Assembly: GCA_026770585.1 (NCBI GenBank)
Contig: MU646398.1
Span: 258,653-272,509 of the forward strand
Reading direction: 5' to 3'
Length of the DNA stretch: 13,857 bases
Origin: Baffinella frigidus
Lineage: Eukaryota > Cryptophyceae > Cryptomonadales > Baffinellaceae
A program made the position numbers and the translations under genes. Positions 11,410 through 13,857 of the stretch are shown piece by piece. Under the pieces are notes generated by a model. It was not told where the DNA came from. It ran no database searches and saw only the letters and a program-made list of their open reading frames with translations. The stretch's first letter is position 1; each line of letters opens with the position of its first letter.

Positions 11410-13837
11410 GGTGTAGGGTGTAGGGTTGACCCTCGCCCCAGCCCGCTACGGACCAGCGCGCCACCCAATCCCGATACGAATCGGGAAAGGCCTCGGATTC
11501 AGCGAGGGTTGTGTGGTGTGGTGACGGTGTGAAGCGCCTGAACCGTTGACAAACGCACGTTTGAAATGTGCGTACACGGTACGTTGCCCAGGGGTAAAAT
11601 CTGCTGGATTGCATACTCGGTTTGTGTGGTGTCTACTCGAGGGAGTGTGCTCCTAGACCCTAAACCCCAAACCCCAAACCCCAAACCCCAAACCCCAAAC
11701 CCTAATCCCTAATCCCTAATCCCTAAACCCTCAACCCTACACCCTAAACCAGGCTTCAATTCGCTGAGCACAGCGGCTGAGGACGGCGCCGTGGAGGTAC
11801 CCTAAACCCTAAACCCCAGAAAGCGCCCCCCCACGTACCAGGGGTGTCTCGCTCATAAGAAAGCGCCCCCCCCCCACAGCGGCTCCCCTCAAGGTCCCAC
11901 CGTCCACTTCCGCGCATCTACTGTCCACTTTTGGTGTTACATTTGAAGCCCTGACAAAACTCTACAGATGCTGGTACTAATTCATCAACGTTTCGTGTTG
12001 TCTCATTCATTTCGCGTGGCCGACAGATGCGGGACCCGCTCTAGGACCCTTCGCGTGAAGCGATTTGGTTGTAGTGACGGCGTCCCTCAATTTGGTTGTA
12101 GTGACGGCGATTTGGTTGTAGGTACGACCTCCCCGCGATTTGGTTGTAGTTGTCCGGTTGAAATTCATCGCAATGGATAAGATTCTAGTACAAATCGTGT
12201 AGATGGACTGTATCCGTGAAGCTCGAGGTGGCTGCTAAGTGGTCACGTGTCCTCGTCGGTAGGGCCTACCGACGTGAAACGGCGTCCCTGAATGGCAGAT
12301 CGGGACCAGAGGCAACTCAGGTTTTAGGGTTGAGTGGTTAGGTTTGACCCTCACCCCGACTGGACTGAAGTGGCGTCCCTGAATCGCAGGTGTTCGCGCT
12401 GGTGCGGCCGGCGAAGTCCAACAACTCGTGCGGCGTCTACATCTACCTTGATGAGGTATCCTACCTCTCCCTCAGTCCATCCGGGCTCCTCATTCGGTAC
12501 TTGTAGATTAGGACCTGCGTACAAACTCTCCAGTACAAAGAGCATCTAGCCGTAGGTAATGAGGAGCCCACGTTAACTGAGGCAGAGGTAGGTATCCCCC
12601 AGAGCCACTCGGTCGATCGTGTAACCTTCGAGAGTCACGTTAGGCCTCGTTCGGAGCCTGCCCGGATTAAGCCTGACCGGATTCGGAATCGCCGGAACAA
12701 ACCCTGTGCGAGAAAAAATAATGTTGACTTGGATATTGAACTTTCAATAAATTATTTAAGACTTAGACGTGAACCCCGCAACGCTTTCGGTACGGTCGGG
12801 CCCTCGTGGACTTGCTGTTTTGTAAAGTAGCTGATGACGTTCCTGCCGCGCGGAGGCTCTCACCTGGAGCAATGGTAAAAGTTGACGATGCTGGTACTAA
12901 CATGTCAACTTTCATCTCACCTGGAGCAATGGCAAAAGTTGACGATGCTGGTGCTAAACCGTCAACTTTTGCAGGTGGGGTTGCTGAAGAACCTCCCGCG
13001 CAACTCCCGCGCCACCGGAATCGCGTCCCAATGCGGTCACGCCCTGATCCCTAAACTCTAAACTCTCAACCCTGAACCCTAAACTCTCAACCCTAAACCC
13101 TAAACACTGAACATTGAAACCTGAAACCTGGAACCTGAACCCTGCACCCTGAACCCTGAACCCCAAACCCTAAACCCCAAATTCTAAACCCCAACCCCTA
13201 ACCCCTAAACCTCTAAACCCCAAACCCCAAACCCCAAACCCTAAACCCCAAACCCTAAACCCCAAACCCCAAACCCGAAACCCTAAACCCCAAACCCCAC
13301 CAGGCTTCGACAACACGCAGTTCTACGGAGACATTTTTATCGGCCGCACGCAGGCAAGAGTCCCACCACTGTTGACTAAACTGGTTAAGTCAAGTGTTGA
13401 CTTAACCTAGCAGTGGTTGACGAACCCAGTCAGGTTATGTACCTCGGCGGTATCCAATCCGGGCAGGGTGTGTACCTGAAAGAATGTGTAAGCATCAAGA
13501 GTCGTGGGACTCTGACGCAGGTGTCAAGAGTCCCACCATATGATGTATTTGTTAAGAGCGTATAAGCCTATCGGCCTGGCGCTCGATCTGTCTAGTCTGC
13601 ACCCTTGGTGTGGCCACAGCACTCGTTCCAACGTTTTTGAAATGCAATGAATGCACGCGGGCGAGTGTATGTCCGTTGGGAGTGTATTGACAGATGCAAG
13701 CGTGTGCGGTGGAGGTGTGGTGAACAACATTGATGGTGCTGCGAAACATGGGCACTTGTGAAATGCGTGCTGGTGGTTGGGCAGATCAACCCCTCGCCGA
13801 TGCGCAACGTGGACTTCCCCCTCAAGGACCTCGACAG
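10237..13837 (+). CDS. Conserved-looking protein of unknown function (9 exons, 3' end outside window)
   Basis: Exons: 10237-10314, 10623-10764, 10943-11013, 11318-11375, 11753-11796, 12390-12455, 12975-13035, 13304-13353, 13785-13837. They total 623 nt or 207 codons plus two bases without a stop, and every junction is phase-compatible. Domains seen: an N-terminal PEEKLAFLKKHGVVVETPED stretch (9-28), a Gly/Ala linker (32-50), FKYICIPADES (54-64), then a globular part with VFALVRPAKSNNSCGVYIYL (132-151), LLKNLPRNSRATGIASQCGF (156-175), FYGDIFIGR (180-188) and MRNVDFPLKDLD (196-207). No signal peptide or membrane segment. I do not recognise the family with confidence. The block pattern recalls uncharacterised algal and oomycete proteins that may carry another domain further downstream (recollection, weak). 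Confidence 0.82.
10315..10622 (+). other. Plus-gene intron 1
   Basis: 308 bp of GC-balanced sequence without repeats, GTACCA to TTTGCAG. I see nothing else in it. Confidence 0.75.
10623..10764 (+). CDS. Unknown protein exon 2 (residues 27-73, phase 1 end)
   Basis: Acceptor TTTGCAG|GAG. EDRMRAAAGGGG linker, then TTFKYICIPADESLKPEEL. Donor CATG|GTGCGC is the GT that leaves the phase required by exon 3. Confidence 0.82.
10943..11013 (+). CDS. Unknown protein exon 3 (residues 74-97)
   Basis: Acceptor GTCCAG|GAT, donor CAG|GTGCGC. FEAEDTMLFMLKSLFSGGSI then DEQ, predicted helix. Confidence 0.85.
11014..11317 (+). repeat. Plus-gene intron 3 with CCCTAAA tract
   Basis: From about 11098, degenerate units (CTCTGAACC changing to CCCTAAA/CCCTAAG/CCCCAAA) run to 11308, nine bases before the acceptor. 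C-rich in sense, as in NOP14 although on the other strand. Confidence 0.88.
11318..11375 (+). CDS. Unknown protein exon 4 (residues 98-116, phase 1 end)
   Basis: Acceptor GTTCAG|GCG directly after a CCCTAAA array, donor CAG|GTTGAG. AAKRAAVQHLGEAGTLGNS. Its 3' end and donor are copied at 12299-12362, beyond exon 5. Confidence 0.8.
11376..11752 (+). repeat. Plus-gene intron 4: complementary telomere-like ends
   Basis: The donor is followed by GTTGAGGG units (11376-11429). The acceptor is preceded by CCCCAAA/CCCTAAT/CCCTAAA units (11656-11750). A perfect 15-bp complement joins 11415-11429 with 11731-11745. The middle (11430-11650) is unique. Confidence 0.85.
11753..11796 (+). CDS. Unknown protein exon 5, 44-nt small exon (residues 117-131)
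   Basis: Acceptor AACCAG|GCT and donor GAG|GTACCC. FNSLSTAAEDGAVE, with the first two bases completing Gly117. It is a unique island between CCCTAAA-type repeats. Confidence 0.78.
11797..12389 (+). other. Plus-gene intron 5
   Basis: It contains short CCCTAAA units at the donor (11800-11817), a direct repeat AGAAAGCGCCCCCCC (11819 and 11860), four or five GATTTGGTTGTAG units (12058-12150), a palindrome CGTCGGTAGG (12254-12263/12265-12274), a copy of the exon 4 end plus donor (12299-12362), and two GGCGTCCCTGAAT copies (about 12281 and 12372), the second leading into the acceptor. Confidence 0.75.
12390..12455 (+). CDS. Unknown protein exon 6 (residues 132-153)
   Basis: Acceptor TCGCAG|GTG and donor GAG|GTATCC, 22 codons, phase 0-0: VFALVRPAKSNNSCGVYIYL then DE. 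A hydrophobic beta-strand pattern. Confidence 0.88.
12456..12596. repeat. Foldback sequence starting at the exon 6 donor
   Basis: Left arm (GTATCCTACCTCTCCCTCAG and onward) and right arm are complementary over about 39 bp with several mismatches. The left end coincides with the 5' splice site. Confidence 0.65.
12858..12971 (+). repeat. Tandem 57-bp branch-site module
   Basis: Two units share CACCTGGAGCAATGG, AAAAGTTGACGATGCTGGT and a CTAAC/CTAAA core. A related GATGCTGGTACTAA occurs at 11967-11980 in intron 5. Confidence 0.75.
12975..13035 (+). CDS. Unknown protein exon 7 (residues 154-173, phase 1 end)
   Basis: Acceptor TTGCAG|GTG preceded by GCTAAAC and a T-rich tract; donor GCG|GTCACG. 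VGLLKNLPRNSRATGIASQC. Confidence 0.87.
13036..13303 (+). repeat. Plus-gene intron 7: CCCTAAA-type repeat intron
   Basis: After the donor, degenerate CCCTAAA, CCTGAAC and CCCCAAA units run from 13048 to 13300 and abut the acceptor CACCAG. The intron has almost no other content. Confidence 0.9.
13304..13353 (+). CDS. Unknown protein exon 8 (residues 174-190), GC donor
   Basis: Acceptor CACCAG|GCT. FDNTQFYGDIFIGRTQ. The donor is CAG|GCAAGA, a classic GC-type 5' splice site. Extending six bases to AGA|GTCCCA is also in phase but is a poor donor. Confidence 0.85.
13354..13784 (+). other. Plus-gene intron 8 (GC-AG) with hairpins
   Basis: The GC donor is followed by an inverted repeat GGTTAAGTCAA (13383-13393/13397-13407) with outer arms ACCACTG (13365-13371/13411-13417). 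The donor-proximal AAGAGTCCCACCA recurs at 13526-13538 and forms a hairpin with 13504-13516. 13560-13780 shows nothing recognisable. Confidence 0.75.
13785..13837 (+). CDS. Unknown protein exon 9 (residues 191-207, phase 2 end)
   Basis: Acceptor GGGCAG|ATC and donor CAG|GTGCGG. INPSPMRNVDFPLKDLD. The reading continues beyond the right edge; 13838-13857 are intron. Confidence 0.85.
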
Positions 13838-13857
13838 GTGCGGCCCCTCCCTTCCTC

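Larger units (their letters stand above)
12456..12974 (+). other. Plus-gene intron 6
   Basis: An imperfect inverted repeat of about 39 bp (12456-12494/12558-12596) starts exactly at the donor. 12600-12855 shows nothing recognisable. Two 57-bp tandem units (12858-12914, 12915-12971) carry the branch-site-like motifs TACTAAC and GCTAAAC before the acceptor. Confidence 0.75.

Overview
The window is nuclear DNA from a eukaryote and holds two intron-rich genes transcribed away from each other. I rebuilt 23 exons by hand from GT-AG (one GC-AG) junctions. Every junction keeps the reading frame. The plant/chromist-type telomere motif TTTAGGG, GC-rich exons and a plant-like NOP14 suggest a unicellular alga. 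A prasinophyte such as Cymbomonas or Pyramimonas is my best guess (low confidence); a dinoflagellate, haptophyte or chromerid is not excluded.

Minus strand, 9963 down to 60 and running off the left edge: the N-terminal part of NOP14, the nucleolar SSU-processome protein. It has 14 exons (1833 nt, 611 codons) and 13 complete introns. It starts with an unusual glycine/arginine-rich segment, followed by the recognisable Nop14 core, an acidic stretch and the start of the helical C-terminal region.

Positions 9964-10236: a 273-bp divergent promoter with a CACGTG box and a 12-bp inverted repeat.

Plus strand, 10237 to the right edge: 9 exons (207 codons and 2 nt) of a conserved-looking protein that I cannot name.

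The introns are the remarkable part. (1) Eleven of 21 complete introns carry degenerate telomere-like CCCTAAA repeats, sense strand C-rich, directly before the 3' splice site. Some introns are almost nothing else. The orientation flips with the direction of the gene, so this is not a subtelomere. (2) Several NOP14 introns contain truncated 'echo' copies of the 3' end of the preceding exon together with its 5' splice site. Two echoes look like in-frame cassette exons, and in one all four differences from the parent are synonymous. (3) At least three foldback or terminal-inverted-repeat elements sit in the introns, one of them with its empty site preserved in the parental exon. No RNA gene, CRISPR array or transposase was seen.
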